Origin: CAXXOK01 sp963664595
GTDB taxonomy: Bacteria; Bacillota; Clostridia; Christensenellales; Aristaeellaceae
Length of the DNA stretch: 64,000 nt
Direction: 5' to 3'
Assembly (NCBI GenBank): GCA_963664595.2
Contig: CAXXOK010000010.1
Location: 1,178,001 to 1,242,000 of the forward strand
The notes below the pieces were generated by a model. That model worked only from the letters and a program-made list of their open reading frames with translations. It ran no database searches and was not told the origin of the DNA. The position numbers were made by a program, and so were the translations under genes. Positions 45,268-54,936 of this stretch are shown here, piece after piece. Every line of letters starts with the position of its first letter. Positions within the stretch are counted from its first letter, which is position 1.

Positions 45268-46845
45268 ATGCAGCAATCCGGCACCGCACCCGCGCCCTCG
45301 CGCTCCCTGCTGGGCAGAAAAATATCCAACCAGCATCTGTTTATCCTTGTGGTATTATTCGGCTGGACCGTGATCAACCTCTGCACCGCGCTGCGCTACG
45401 AGCCGTGGCGCGATGTGGCGCAGGCATGGATGATTGCCCGTCAGCTCAGCCTGGCCGAGTTGTTTGATCAGCTGAAGCGCGAAGGCCATCCCTGTTTATG
45501 GTATCTGGTGCTGATGCCGTTTGCCAAAGCAGGCCTGCCGTTTTATACCGTCGTTATTCTCTCGTTCTCCTTCATGTTCCTCGGTATCTGGCAGTTTTTG
45601 CGCGTAGCTCCGGTGGGGCGTATCGCCAAGGTTTTAATTGTATTCAGCGGCCTGGGCGTTTTCTATCTGCCGGTCGAGGCCAGAAGCTACTCCATGGTTC
45701 CCCTCCTGCTCATGCTTCTGTACAGCGCCTATCCGGCCCGGCATTCGCGGCCTGTTGGGTATGCCGTTTTGCTGTTTTTGCTGTGTCAAACCCATGTTCT
45801 GTTTTGTGGCCTGGCTGGAATGCTGATGCTGCTATGGGGTTTGGAAGCCATTCCGTTATTCCGAAAAGAAAAATCAACCCGCCTCAAAGCCGTCATCTCG
45901 CTGCTGATCATGGCCGGCGCGGTACTCTTTCTACATTGGCAGCTGTCCGGCAGCTCCAGTGTGAAGCCTATCGATATTGCTTCCAAATTTCCGGATCTCA
46001 AATCCCTGTTCCTAAAGCCGGTCGATTTCTTCTCCAGCGCCGTGAACATACAGCTCATTGTGTACTTGGACGCCACCCATATTGGCTCATGGATTCCCGT
46101 TGCGATTATCCTGCTGATCTCCGCCGTAGCGGCCGTATGGGTGCTTTGGCTGCTGCGCGCGCCTAAAAGCGCCCTTGTTATGCTGGCGGCTTTGCTGTGG
46201 CACGCCTTTATTCATCTGTTCATCTACTCGGTAACCTCCATGCGCTTCATCCTGATGCTTTTATGGGTTCTTCTGCTGTGCCTGTTCCTTGCCAGGGATG
46301 AAATGCAGCAGTGCCAATCCCTGAAGCATGAGAAGCTGGACCGGCGGCTGTACAAAACGCTGATCACATGCGCTTTGTTTCTTTGCCTGCTGACCTCGCT
46401 GCAAACCTATTCGGACACCATCACGGAGATAAAGTACCTCAACAGCGCTTCCAAGGAAGCTGCGGAATATATTGAAAATCAGCTTCCCGAAAACGCCGTG
46501 ATCCTGTTCGAAAACGAAATCTACGCCGCGCCTGTTGCCGCCTGGTGCAGGAACCGCACTTTTTATAACCCCATCCGGCACAATGACCATGTCCTGTCCA
46601 GAATCGACAGCCTCATGCAGGATTGGTGTATATACGGCGATCTGGATGCGGCGGTAGCAGAACTCAGGCAGTCCGGCGTTACCGGACCGCTGTATCTGCT
46701 GGTGAACCTTGCCGATGAGTACTCCGCCCTGTCCATGAGCGAACGAAGCGCCGCCAAGCTGGAAGAAGTGACGCGGATCACGAACGATGTTGTGCTCAAA
46801 GGGGAAGAACAATACATTATCTATCACATTGTCGAAGCTCAATAA
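45268..46845 (+). CDS. Multi-pass membrane protein, glycosyltransferase-like (GT-C type)
   Basis: A 525-residue membrane protein with ten or more hydrophobic helices and a soluble C-terminal part from about residue 395. The loop after TM1, YEPWRDVAQAWMIARQLSL, then GHPCLWYLVLMPFAK, matches the first outer loop of GT-C/GT39-like transferases. Those usually read EPWRDEAQAW, with Asp-Glu as catalytic or metal residues. Here the Glu is Val, so activity may differ. Such proteins use polyprenyl-linked sugars at the outer membrane face. AGGAGG precedes the ATG. The acceptor is unknown. Confidence 0.7.
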   Translation: MQQSGTAPAPSRSLLGRKISNQHLFILVVLFGWTVINLCTALRYEPWRDVAQAWMIARQLSLAELFDQLKREGHPCLWYLVLMPFAKAGLPFYTVVILSFSFMFLGIWQFLRVAPVGRIAKVLIVFSGLGVFYLPVEARSYSMVPLLLMLLYSAYPARHSRPVGYAVLLFLLCQTHVLFCGLAGMLMLLWGLEAIPLFRKEKSTRLKAVISLLIMAGAVLFLHWQLSGSSSVKPIDIASKFPDLKSLFLKPVDFFSSAVNIQLIVYLDATHIGSWIPVAIILLISAVAAVWVLWLLRAPKSALVMLAALLWHAFIHLFIYSVTSMRFILMLLWVLLLCLFLARDEMQQCQSLKHEKLDRRLYKTLITCALFLCLLTSLQTYSDTITEIKYLNSASKEAAEYIENQLPENAVILFENEIYAAPVAAWCRNRTFYNPIRHNDHVLSRIDSLMQDWCIYGDLDAAVAELRQSGVTGPLYLLVNLADEYSALSMSERSAAKLEEVTRITNDVVLKGEEQYIIYHIVEAQ

Positions 46846-46875
46846 GCACGCCTTATCAGAACATCACAGCACAGC

Positions 46876-48921
46876 TTACGCTCCGGCGCGCAGCACCGTA
46901 ACGCCGAAGGGCGGAAGCGCTATTCGGCCTTCCAGCTCTTCGCCGGAGAGCATATTGATAAGCGGTGTTTTACCTTCCACTCTTTGTTCCCTGTCCGTAT
47001 AGTTCAGCAGAAATAAATACCGCGTATCCCCTTTGCGCCGCACGCACAGCTCAACCTCGGGCGGGCATTGGACGAGTACTTCAAACGGCTGAGCCGCCCG
47101 CAGCTTATGAAGCAGTGCGGTGACCAGCGCTTCGCTGAAGCCGCTACCGACATAATAAGCCGCGCCGCCGCCGGGATATGGTTTGCAAGTCATGGCTACG
47201 GCCTCTTCCTGTTGCTGTGCGGCAAACGTTGCGATAGGCTGTGTTTCCTCCAGGGGTTCCAGTGTTTCGGCAAAGCCCGGGGCTGCAAAGCGCGTTCCTT
47301 CCCAGTCTAGTTCCAGAGGCCGCAGGGAATGCGCAAGGGAGTATTCCCCCACCGTCACGCCGCACAGGGCGCTTGCAGGCCCCGGCATCGGCCGCATGGG
47401 ACAGCGCCCGTACACATCCTTGTATCCGGTCCGCGCGCCCATCACCACGGTGCCGCCCTGCTCACAGTAGGCTTTGAGTATTTCCGCGGTATCGTCGGTC
47501 AGGATAGCCGCGTGCGGATAAAACACTACGGCATACCGGGCCAGCGAATCGGCGTTTTCCACGGCGTTCAGATTGATGAAATCCAGCGGTGTATGCGTAT
47601 GCTGCGCCGCCGCGAAAATGGCGGTTACGGATTCCCTGTTCATCGGGCCGTGCCAGCGGTCGCGCTCACCGTCCCACTCGTTGAGATAGTCGGTCAATAC
47701 CGCAAGCTTTGCCTCATACCGGCTCCCGGCCACTTCGGCAAGCCGCTTAAATTCCGTATGGATCTGCGCCACCTCCGCCAGGCGGCGGTTGGGACGGTTG
47801 TCGTAATCATTCAGTCCATGCCAGTAAATTTCGGTGCCATAGGGCGCGGTGCGCCAACGGAAATAGCTGATATAATCGGCTCCGTGGCCGACGGACTGCA
47901 TCGTCCACAGCCGGATCTGGCCGGGCAGCGGCATTGGGGACAGCATGCTGAAATCCCATCCGTTGGCCCCCGCCTGCTGTTCCATAACGCCGAAGTTGGG
48001 TGAAAGCGCGCGCACCCGGCTCAGCTGCATCGACCATTTGCGGTCCCTAAGGCCGTCCTTGTCCAGATCTGCCTGTTGTGCGTACGCAAAGTTGGGGTAG
48101 CTGTCGTACATCATAAAATCCAGCGCCGTCTGGGTGAGCGTATGGTTGTCCAGATGGCCGAAAATACCGTTGGTGGTAATAAACTGATTTTTCGTATACT
48201 GCCGCAGAATATCGCTTTGCATTCTGGCAAACGCAATCGCGCCGGCCGAGAAGAACGCCTTGCTCAGCAACGCCAGATGCGGGTTGCCCTGCCCGTGCGG
48301 GGTATGCCGCTCCAGATGAACCTCGCTCCAGTCGGAATAGGTCTGGTTCCAGAAGCGCGCGCCGATTGCATCATTAAAGGCATCCAGTGTTCGGAACCGT
48401 TCTCGCAGGTATGCCCGGAACGCCGTGTGATCCACATCCGCGTAAAATTCGTCGATCTCGCAATTGAGCTCATTGTCGATCTGCCATCCGATCACCGCCG
48501 GGTGGCTGCCGTAGTGTTTGCCCATCGCTTTGACAAGCTTGCGAACATAGGTGTTGTAGGCGGGCGAATGATAGGTATAATGCCGTCTGTGGCCGTGATG
48601 CATCAGCTTTCCGTCCCGGGTGCGGTTGAGTGCTTCCGGGTACGCCTCGGTCAGCCAGGCGGGTGGCGTGGCCGTGGGAGTGCAGAGAATCACCCGCATG
48701 TTCTCCCCGGCCGCCAGTTCCAAAAAGCGGTCAAAGAACGAAAAATCATACCGGTCGTTTTCCGGCTGCACAAGGTTCCATGCAAACTCGAATACCCGCA
48801 CCGTATGGATGCCGTGTGCCGCCATGCGGCGCAGATCATCCCGCCAAAGGCTTTCGTCCCAATGTTCGGGATAATAGCATACACCAAGCTCCAGCCGATC
48901 CATCACCATTGATTTTTCCAC
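46876..48921 (-). CDS. Beta-galactosidase, glycoside hydrolase family 42
   Basis: A 681-residue enzyme hydrolysing beta-galactosides in the cytoplasm. The N-terminal TIM barrel starts LELGVCYYPEHWDESLWRDD and has GWQIDNELN with acid/base Glu151; the nucleophile is likely in FGVMEQQAGANGW. A trimerisation domain (YAVVFYPHAAILTDDTAEIL) and a small C-terminal beta domain follow. There is no signal peptide. The GTG start at 48921 follows GGAGGTG by 6 bp and replaces a longer frame. It is alone between convergent and divergent neighbours with its own promoter. Confidence 0.92.
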   Translation of the reverse strand: MEKSMVMDRLELGVCYYPEHWDESLWRDDLRRMAAHGIHTVRVFEFAWNLVQPENDRYDFSFFDRFLELAAGENMRVILCTPTATPPAWLTEAYPEALNRTRDGKLMHHGHRRHYTYHSPAYNTYVRKLVKAMGKHYGSHPAVIGWQIDNELNCEIDEFYADVDHTAFRAYLRERFRTLDAFNDAIGARFWNQTYSDWSEVHLERHTPHGQGNPHLALLSKAFFSAGAIAFARMQSDILRQYTKNQFITTNGIFGHLDNHTLTQTALDFMMYDSYPNFAYAQQADLDKDGLRDRKWSMQLSRVRALSPNFGVMEQQAGANGWDFSMLSPMPLPGQIRLWTMQSVGHGADYISYFRWRTAPYGTEIYWHGLNDYDNRPNRRLAEVAQIHTEFKRLAEVAGSRYEAKLAVLTDYLNEWDGERDRWHGPMNRESVTAIFAAAQHTHTPLDFINLNAVENADSLARYAVVFYPHAAILTDDTAEILKAYCEQGGTVVMGARTGYKDVYGRCPMRPMPGPASALCGVTVGEYSLAHSLRPLELDWEGTRFAAPGFAETLEPLEETQPIATFAAQQQEEAVAMTCKPYPGGGAAYYVGSGFSEALVTALLHKLRAAQPFEVLVQCPPEVELCVRRKGDTRYLFLLNYTDREQRVEGKTPLINMLSGEELEGRIALPPFGVTVLRAGA

Positions 48922-48942
48922 AGACAGCACCTCCGTGCTATG

Positions 48943-48972
48943 ATTGTATCCTGCCGGTACGCCTGCCGTCAA
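48943..48972 (-). promoter_or_regulatory. Predicted promoter of the GH42 gene
   Basis: On the minus strand -35 TTGACG (48972-48967), 18-bp spacer, -10 TACAAT (48948-48943), about 22 bp before the GTG. Confidence 0.55.
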
Positions 48973-49150
48973 TCAGAACCGGATTTGTTTTTCAGGGTAT
49001 GGAATGTAAAATCATGTGGCGCCGATATAGCATCATTCGGTATCAATTTCAACGCTTTTTATCAAAACGATCATAAAGACAACCAGTATCTCTATATCGT
49101 TATCGGTGACGCTCAAACTGCTTATGTCCCAACGAACGAAATATTACCCA

Positions 49151-49179
49151 TTGACAACCACATTACGCGCTGATACAAT
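49151..49179 (+). promoter_or_regulatory. Predicted promoter of guaB
   Basis: Consensus -35 TTGACA (49151-49156), 17-bp spacer, -10 TACAAT (49174-49179). The leader to the ATG is only about 30 nt, with no room for a purine riboswitch. The stretch 48973-49150 shows no gene. Confidence 0.75.
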
Positions 49180-49216
49180 GAGGGATAATACTAATGCTTA
49201 AGGAAGGGTGATTTGA

Positions 49217-50680
49217 ATGCTGGAAGAGAATATTCGCACGGGATTAACCTTCGATGATGTCCTGTTGATCCCGAATGAAAGTCAAACACTTCCCAGAGAC
49301 GTGAACACAACGGTACAGATTACGCCCTCGATTAAACTGAACATACCGTTGCTTTCCGCGGCCATGGACACCGTTACCGACGCCCGTATGGCCATTGCCA
49401 TTGCCCGTGAAGGCGGTCTGGGGGTTATTCACAAAAACATGTCCATTGAGGAGCAGGCATCCCAGGTGGACAAGGTCAAACGAAGCGAACACGGAGTCAT
49501 CACAGACCCGTTTTTTCTTTCTCCGGACCATTTAATCCGCGACGCCGAAACCCTGATGGCACGCTACCGGATCAGCGGCGTTCCCATCACGCGCGGCAAA
49601 AAGCTGGTCGGTATCCTCACCAACCGTGACCTGCGGTTTGAAACGGACGACAGCCGCCGTATCGAAGAGGTTATGACCTCCAAAAACCTGGTTACCGCTC
49701 CCGTCGGCACCACATTGGAAGAAGCAAAGAAGCTACTGGCAGCGCATCGCATTGAAAAACTGCCCATCGTAAACGATCAGTTTGAACTGTGCGGCCTGAT
49801 TACCATTAAAGATATTGAAAAGACGACCAAATATCCCAATTCCGCCAAGGACACCAACGGACGCCTTCTCTGCGCCGCCGCTGTAGGCATTACCGCGGAC
49901 AGCCTAACCCGCGTCGCCGCGCTGGTCAATGCCAAGGTAGACGTAATTTCCATTGATACCGCGCACGCGCATACCAAGGGCGCCATCGATATGCTGCAAA
50001 GCATCCGCAAGGCCTATCCCGATCTCCCGGTGATTGCCGGCAACGTGGCTACCGCCGCGGCAACAAGAGCCCTGATTGAGGCGGGCGCGAGCTGCATCAA
50101 GGTCGGCATCGGCCCCGGCAGCATCTGCACCACGCGTGTGGTAACCGGTACGGGCGTGCCCCAGATTACCGCCATTGCCGATTGTGCCGCCGAAGCTGAC
50201 AAATACGGCATTTCCGTAATTGCAGACGGCGGCATCAAGTACTCCGGCGATATTCCCAAGGCCATTGCCGCCGGTGCACGCGCCGTGATGCTGGGCAGCA
50301 TTCTGGCCGGTGTGGATGAAAGCCCTGGCGATATTGAAATCTATCAGGGCCGCAGCTTTAAGGTATACCGCGGCATGGGCAGCATCGCTGCCATGCAGCA
50401 ATCTCACGGCAGCAGCGACCGTTATTTCCAGGAAGCGGGACCCAAGCTGGTGCCCGAAGGCGTGGAAGGCCGCGTACCCTACAAGGGTATGCTGTCGGAA
50501 ACAATTTTCCAGCTGGTCGGCGGCCTGCGCGCCGGGATGTTCTACTGCGGAACCAAAACCATCGACGAGCTGTGCAAAAACGGCCGCTTCATCCGCATTA
50601 CCAATGCGGGACTGCAGGAAAGCCATCCCCACGATATTTCCATTACCAAGGAAAGCCCCAACTATTCCAGACAGAGCTGA
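49217..50680 (+). CDS. guaB: IMP dehydrogenase
   Basis: A 487-residue enzyme making xanthosine monophosphate from IMP with NAD, the committed step to GMP. The TIM barrel begins GLTFDDVLLIPNES, two CBS domains sit at about residues 95-210, and the catalytic Cys304 lies in GSICTTRVV, followed by the RGMGSIAAM flap region. AAGGAAGGG precedes the ATG. It is monocistronic with a strong promoter and ends at a large palindrome. Confidence 0.96.
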   Translation: MLEENIRTGLTFDDVLLIPNESQTLPRDVNTTVQITPSIKLNIPLLSAAMDTVTDARMAIAIAREGGLGVIHKNMSIEEQASQVDKVKRSEHGVITDPFFLSPDHLIRDAETLMARYRISGVPITRGKKLVGILTNRDLRFETDDSRRIEEVMTSKNLVTAPVGTTLEEAKKLLAAHRIEKLPIVNDQFELCGLITIKDIEKTTKYPNSAKDTNGRLLCAAAVGITADSLTRVAALVNAKVDVISIDTAHAHTKGAIDMLQSIRKAYPDLPVIAGNVATAAATRALIEAGASCIKVGIGPGSICTTRVVTGTGVPQITAIADCAAEADKYGISVIADGGIKYSGDIPKAIAAGARAVMLGSILAGVDESPGDIEIYQGRSFKVYRGMGSIAAMQQSHGSSDRYFQEAGPKLVPEGVEGRVPYKGMLSETIFQLVGGLRAGMFYCGTKTIDELCKNGRFIRITNAGLQESHPHDISITKESPNYSRQS

Positions 50681-50704
50681 TCGGCTCATTCAGCTTCAAT
50701 ACAA

Positions 50705-50740
50705 CACAGGAGCGGCCCCGAATTCGGGGCCGCTCCTGTG
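50705..50740. terminator. Perfect 36-bp palindrome between convergent genes
   Basis: CACAGGAGCGGCCCCGAA followed by its exact complement, with no loop bases beyond the centre. It stands 25 bp after guaB and 22 bp before the end of the convergent AI-2E-family gene. No real T-tract is present on either side; it probably ends transcription from both directions. Confidence 0.65.
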
Positions 50741-50762
50741 CTGTATGGATATCCGGGAATCG

Positions 50763-51899
50763 CTATTCCTTTTCTAGAGCCGCCGCATCCCCGCGTTCCT
50801 TGCGGGCGGCCGCATCGGCGGCCAGCACAACCCGCAGCAAGCTGAGCAGAACCGGGCCCGCGATGAGCCCCAGAAAGCCCAGGTAGCGAAATCCGGCATA
50901 CATCGCAATCATCGTCGCCAGCGGATATAATCCCAGATTATGCCCCACGATCCTCGGCTCCGCAATCTGGCGGATAATAATGACGCAGATATAGGCGATT
51001 GCAAAGAACGCCGCCATGGCATAATGCCCCATCAACAGTTCGAAAACACACCACGGAATCAGGAACAGCCCCGCGCCGACTACAGGCAGCGCATCGGCCG
51101 CGCCGATGATAAAGCCCAGCAACAGCCCGTACCGGACTTGGAAAATGACAAAGATCAGCATCAGAAAAACGGTAATAATCAGCGATACCAGCAGCTGGCT
51201 CTTGATCTGCCCAAACAGCGAATGAATGAGGTTGTTTTTCAGTACCTTGCCTTGCCGCCGGATATGCTCGGGAAACGTGCGCTCGAAAAATATATAGATC
51301 CGGTCTTTATCAGCCGTCATATAATATGTGCCCATAATCGTCAGCACGATGGACAGCAGGATGGTCGGCACGGAAGCCGCCGTGTTGACCGCGTAGCCGG
51401 TAATGGCGGCGGAAAGCGAGCCCGCCAGTTGAATGGCGCCCGTAGAAACGGAGGAAATCGCTTCATCCACGTAGATCATCACAGTTTCCGGCAGCACGTC
51501 GGAATAGCTTTGGTACAGATCGCGGATATATGGAAGCGCGGTTTTCGTTAACCAGTCCACAAACGCAGGCGTGCTTTGCAAAAGCTGGATCAGCTCTTTC
51601 ACCATCCGGCTGACCAGTGCGCAAAACGCTGTGCCAAGAATGCCGAATAAGAGAATCATCCCAATCAGCGTGATCAGCCCGCGCGGCAGCTTGACCCGCT
51701 TCATATGGTTCATACAGAAGCGTACCGGCGGGATCAGCAGCCGGGACAGCAGCAGGGCCAGCACGAAGGGCCAGCAATAGGGAAGAACAATAAAAAACAA
51801 CCAGGTGCAAAACAAGGTTACCGCTACCAGCCAGGCAATCCGCGGAAGACCGTTCAGGCGCCGGTTCCATTGATCCAGTTTATCCAATAGCTGATTCAA
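50763..51899 (-). CDS. AI-2E family transporter (YtvI-like)
   Basis: A 378-residue membrane protein of the AI-2E exporter family (PF01594), with about eight helices. Typical blocks are the paired hydrophobic helices near residues 20-70 (WLVAVTLFCTWLFFIVLPYC, ALLLSRLLIPPV), the amphipathic middle region and the C-terminal GAADALPVVGAGLFLIPW and LGFLGLIAGPVLLSL. Members export small molecules or act as Na/H antiporters; YtvI types occur in sporulating bacilli. The TTG start at 51899 follows GGGAGG by 7 bp. The substrate is unknown. Confidence 0.88.
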   Translation of the reverse strand: MNQLLDKLDQWNRRLNGLPRIAWLVAVTLFCTWLFFIVLPYCWPFVLALLLSRLLIPPVRFCMNHMKRVKLPRGLITLIGMILLFGILGTAFCALVSRMVKELIQLLQSTPAFVDWLTKTALPYIRDLYQSYSDVLPETVMIYVDEAISSVSTGAIQLAGSLSAAITGYAVNTAASVPTILLSIVLTIMGTYYMTADKDRIYIFFERTFPEHIRRQGKVLKNNLIHSLFGQIKSQLLVSLIITVFLMLIFVIFQVRYGLLLGFIIGAADALPVVGAGLFLIPWCVFELLMGHYAMAAFFAIAYICVIIIRQIAEPRIVGHNLGLYPLATMIAMYAGFRYLGFLGLIAGPVLLSLLRVVLAADAAARKERGDAAALEKE

Positions 51900-51970
51900 C
51901 GCTTTTCCTCCCGTTGTCAGGTGGTTTGGCAATGCCGTTCTTTACCAGGGATAGTAACAGCCGTTACCTG

Positions 51971-53236
51971 TCAATTTTCTGATGTGCTGATGGTTATCAC
52001 GATATCGTCTATTGATGCGGCAGGAGTGGAGGGGGTCTTTTCCGCGGCGGGCGTTTCCTGCGGTGAGGAATTGCTCTGCGTTGCCGATCCGCCATGGCGT
52101 TCGGCCTGGCGTTCGTCGTATTCCTCCTGAGTAATGGCTCCGCGTTCCAGGTTGTCCAGGTCTATCTCATCCTTACGCATCACATCGCAGCAATAGGGAC
52201 AGGGTGTAAGCTTTGCATAAGCATTGTCGTCCAGTTCGCCGTAGGTGAAGGCCGTCAGCGGCAGATAGCGGTCCTTGACGGACTTGCAGTATTCGTCGGA
52301 GTGGTAATACTTCCCGCCGTTGGGGTTGTAGTACAGCGGCATATCGTCGTCCGGATAGGCATGTTCCCGGCCGCCGTCATCCCAGATTACCACTTTGGGA
52401 TAATCACCCGCCAGAATGGCGGACTTCAGATTGTCCCACAGCCACTCCATGTTCAGGCCGTCCACATTGGCGGCCCGCGCAATGCGGATGCAGCCGTGGC
52501 TGGCTTTGGTGCCCAGCAGCGGCTCATAGCGGGAATAGTTGTTGGTGCCGTCCGCGTTGAGCAGGTGGGGTACCTCATGGAGCAAATCGCCGCCGTTGTA
52601 ACGCATGGCCATATCACAGAACATGCCCTCTGCGTCAAACTCGCCCGTACGGCTCCACACCAGGTATTCCCCGGCGGAGGATTCGTTGTATGGCTGGCTG
52701 TCGCTGGGTACGCCGGTGGATACCAGGCACGAGGAAAACAGCTCGCCGTCGATAAACACATACAGCGTCTGCGTGAATTTATCGATGATAATCCCGATAT
52801 GCTGGTTGGGCGTTACTTCCTTGAGCAGGCTTGTTTTCACATAGCCCTGAATGATACGGTTGTAATAGTCCATCCCCTCAATCAGCGTCCAGCCGTCCTT
52901 ATCCTCCCCAAGCACGTTGACAGCGGAGGATTTGGGGTTGATAAAGCCGCCGAGCTTATCGTTGTTGACTTTCTTGCCGTTGGGTTCGGTCAGCGGATAC
53001 ACCTCATAGTCGCCGGTCAGCACGGTAATCGGCCGGGTAATCAGCGCCCAGGCGGTCTCGGTATCGGTGATGTCATACTGGAAATCATCACCAAACCAGT
53101 AATCCTTGCCGGTACGGTACCCTTCCATGTATTTCTCCAACGTTTTGGCGGACGCCGCCAAGGGAAACAAGCTCGTCATCAGAATGCATATGATCAGCAG
53201 AACAATCATTCGTTTGATTGTGAGTTGAACCTTCAT
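51971..53236 (-). CDS. Secreted L,D-transpeptidase (YkuD) with a C-terminal Cys-rich motif
   Basis: A 421-residue exported or membrane-anchored enzyme. The hydrophobic N-terminus (MIVLLIICILMTSLFPLAASA) is a signal peptide. An SH3-like part follows, then the YkuD catalytic domain starting HIGIIIDKFTQTLYVF with the SHGCIR motif (Cys249). It cross-links peptidoglycan through 3-3 bonds. The C-terminal part has YYHSDEYCKSVKD and a CPYCC motif, like small Ada-type zinc sites, then a serine/proline tail. The ATG at 53236 follows TGGAGG. It lies 17 bp after the acyl-CoA synthetase gene and may share its transcript. Confidence 0.88.
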   Translation of the reverse strand: MKVQLTIKRMIVLLIICILMTSLFPLAASAKTLEKYMEGYRTGKDYWFGDDFQYDITDTETAWALITRPITVLTGDYEVYPLTEPNGKKVNNDKLGGFINPKSSAVNVLGEDKDGWTLIEGMDYYNRIIQGYVKTSLLKEVTPNQHIGIIIDKFTQTLYVFIDGELFSSCLVSTGVPSDSQPYNESSAGEYLVWSRTGEFDAEGMFCDMAMRYNGGDLLHEVPHLLNADGTNNYSRYEPLLGTKASHGCIRIARAANVDGLNMEWLWDNLKSAILAGDYPKVVIWDDGGREHAYPDDDMPLYYNPNGGKYYHSDEYCKSVKDRYLPLTAFTYGELDDNAYAKLTPCPYCCDVMRKDEIDLDNLERGAITQEEYDERQAERHGGSATQSNSSPQETPAAEKTPSTPAASIDDIVITISTSEN

Positions 53237-53253
53237 TTGTACCTCCAGGTTGG

Positions 53254-54936
53254 TCATTGTGTCGCTTTCTGGTCTTTCTCGCGCAGTTCCACGCGCCGGA
53301 TCTTGCCGCTGATGGTTTTGGGGAGTGCTTCCACAAACTCGATAATGCGGGGATACTTATACGGCGCGGTAATTCTTTTTACATGGTTTTGCAGTTCTAT
53401 TTTCAGCGTTTCCTCCGGCGCAAAACCGGGCTTCAGCACGATCGTCGCCTTAACCACCTGTCCGCGCAGCGGATCCGGCACAGCGGTGATGGCCGTTTCC
53501 AGCACGGCGGGGTGCTCCAGCAGCGCGCTTTCCACCTCAAACGGACCAATGCGGTAGCCGCTGGATTTGATCACATCGTCCGCGCGGCCGACATACCAGT
53601 AATAGCCCCACTCATCCCGCCAGGCGGTATCGCCTGTACGGTAGATGCCATGGTTCCACACGCTTTGGGTCAATGCCTCGTCCCGGTAGTATCCGGAGAA
53701 CATGCCGACCGGCAGATTGTCATCCGTGGTACGGACGACGATTTCTCCCGTAACGCCAGGCTCGCAGGAATTGCCGTTGTCATCAATGATATCCACATTG
53801 AACAACGGGCTGGGTTTCCCCATGCTGCCCGGGCATACCTTCATAAACGGGAAGGTAGCCAACGTAACCACAAGCTCCGTCTGGCCATAGGCTTCGCGCA
53901 GCTCAATCCCCGTACGCCGCAGCCACTCAGCCGCCATATCGGGGTTCAGGGGCTCCCCCGCAATGGAATAATGCTTAATCGCCGATAAATCGTAATCGGC
54001 AAAATCCTCCTGCAACATATAACGGTACATGGTGGGCGGCGCGCAGAAGGAGGTCACCTTATGCTCCATAAGCTGCCGAAGGATATCCTTGGCAACGAAG
54101 CGACCGAACTCATACACAAACACGGCGCTGCCGCACAGCCACTGGCCGTACAGCTTTCCCCATACGCTCTTGGCCCAGCCTGTTTCGCTGATGGTGAGGT
54201 GCAGGCCGCCATCGATGCACTGCTGCCAGAAGAGCGAGGTTACGATATGCCCCAGCGGATAGTAAAAATCATGGGCGACCATTTTAGGCATGCCCGTGGT
54301 GCCGCTGGTAAAGTATAAAAGCATCATATCGTAATTATGCGCATAGGCTTCACCCTGCGGCTTTGTGAACACGGCGGAATGCCGCGGCATTTCTGCGCCG
54401 TAGCTGTGGAAGCCATCCAGCTCGCCCTCCAGCACCACCAGCGTTTGCAGCGATTTGCATTCCGCCTTGGCGTCAATAGCGGCTGTCAGCAGATGCGGAT
54501 CGCGGTGTGTAATCACCGCGGCCTTGATCTCCGCGGCGTCCACACGGTATTTGATGTCCTTTTCAGTCAGCAGGTGCGTAGCAGGCACACCCACCGCGCC
54601 CAGCTTGTGCAGGGCCATGAGGATCGGCCAGAACTGCAGGTGGCGGCGTAAAATCAGCAGCACCTTATCGCCCTTGCCGATGCCCAGCGAGGCAAAGAAA
54701 TTGGCGGCGCGGTTGCTTTCCTCAAGCAGCATGCCGAAGGTATAGCGCTCGCAGGCGCCGTTTTCATCCGTCCACAGCACAGCCAGGCGATCCGGTTCCT
54801 CGTTAGCGATCCGGTCCGCCACATCATAGGCAAAGTTGAAGCTTTCCGGCCGCTTGATGGCAAAATGTTTGTTGAAATCATCATAGGTGGCATACGTCAG
54901 CGGGCAGTTCAGGTATTCGGTGTACAGCGGTTTCAT
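53254..54936 (-). CDS. Acyl-CoA synthetase (AMP-forming, medium-chain type)
   Basis: A 560-residue adenylate-forming enzyme that activates a carboxylic acid with ATP and joins it to CoA. Motifs are the P-loop-like YFTSGTTGMPKMVAHD (about residue 195), REAYGQTELVV (A5), the YRTGDTAW hinge region (A7/A8) with DDVIKSSGYRIGPFEVE, and a C-terminal catalytic Lys in PKTISGKIRR. AAGGAG precedes the ATG, which overlaps the XRE regulator stop (ATGA). The acid substrate is not decided; acetate-, propionate- or benzoate-like acids fit the family. Confidence 0.9.
   Translation of the reverse strand: MKPLYTEYLNCPLTYATYDDFNKHFAIKRPESFNFAYDVADRIANEEPDRLAVLWTDENGACERYTFGMLLEESNRAANFFASLGIGKGDKVLLILRRHLQFWPILMALHKLGAVGVPATHLLTEKDIKYRVDAAEIKAAVITHRDPHLLTAAIDAKAECKSLQTLVVLEGELDGFHSYGAEMPRHSAVFTKPQGEAYAHNYDMMLLYFTSGTTGMPKMVAHDFYYPLGHIVTSLFWQQCIDGGLHLTISETGWAKSVWGKLYGQWLCGSAVFVYEFGRFVAKDILRQLMEHKVTSFCAPPTMYRYMLQEDFADYDLSAIKHYSIAGEPLNPDMAAEWLRRTGIELREAYGQTELVVTLATFPFMKVCPGSMGKPSPLFNVDIIDDNGNSCEPGVTGEIVVRTTDDNLPVGMFSGYYRDEALTQSVWNHGIYRTGDTAWRDEWGYYWYVGRADDVIKSSGYRIGPFEVESALLEHPAVLETAITAVPDPLRGQVVKATIVLKPGFAPEETLKIELQNHVKRITAPYKYPRIIEFVEALPKTISGKIRRVELREKDQKATQ

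Noticed and set aside
49151..49216. Purine riboswitch before guaB
   Set aside because: The predicted leader is only about 30 nt and lacks the three-way-junction pattern.
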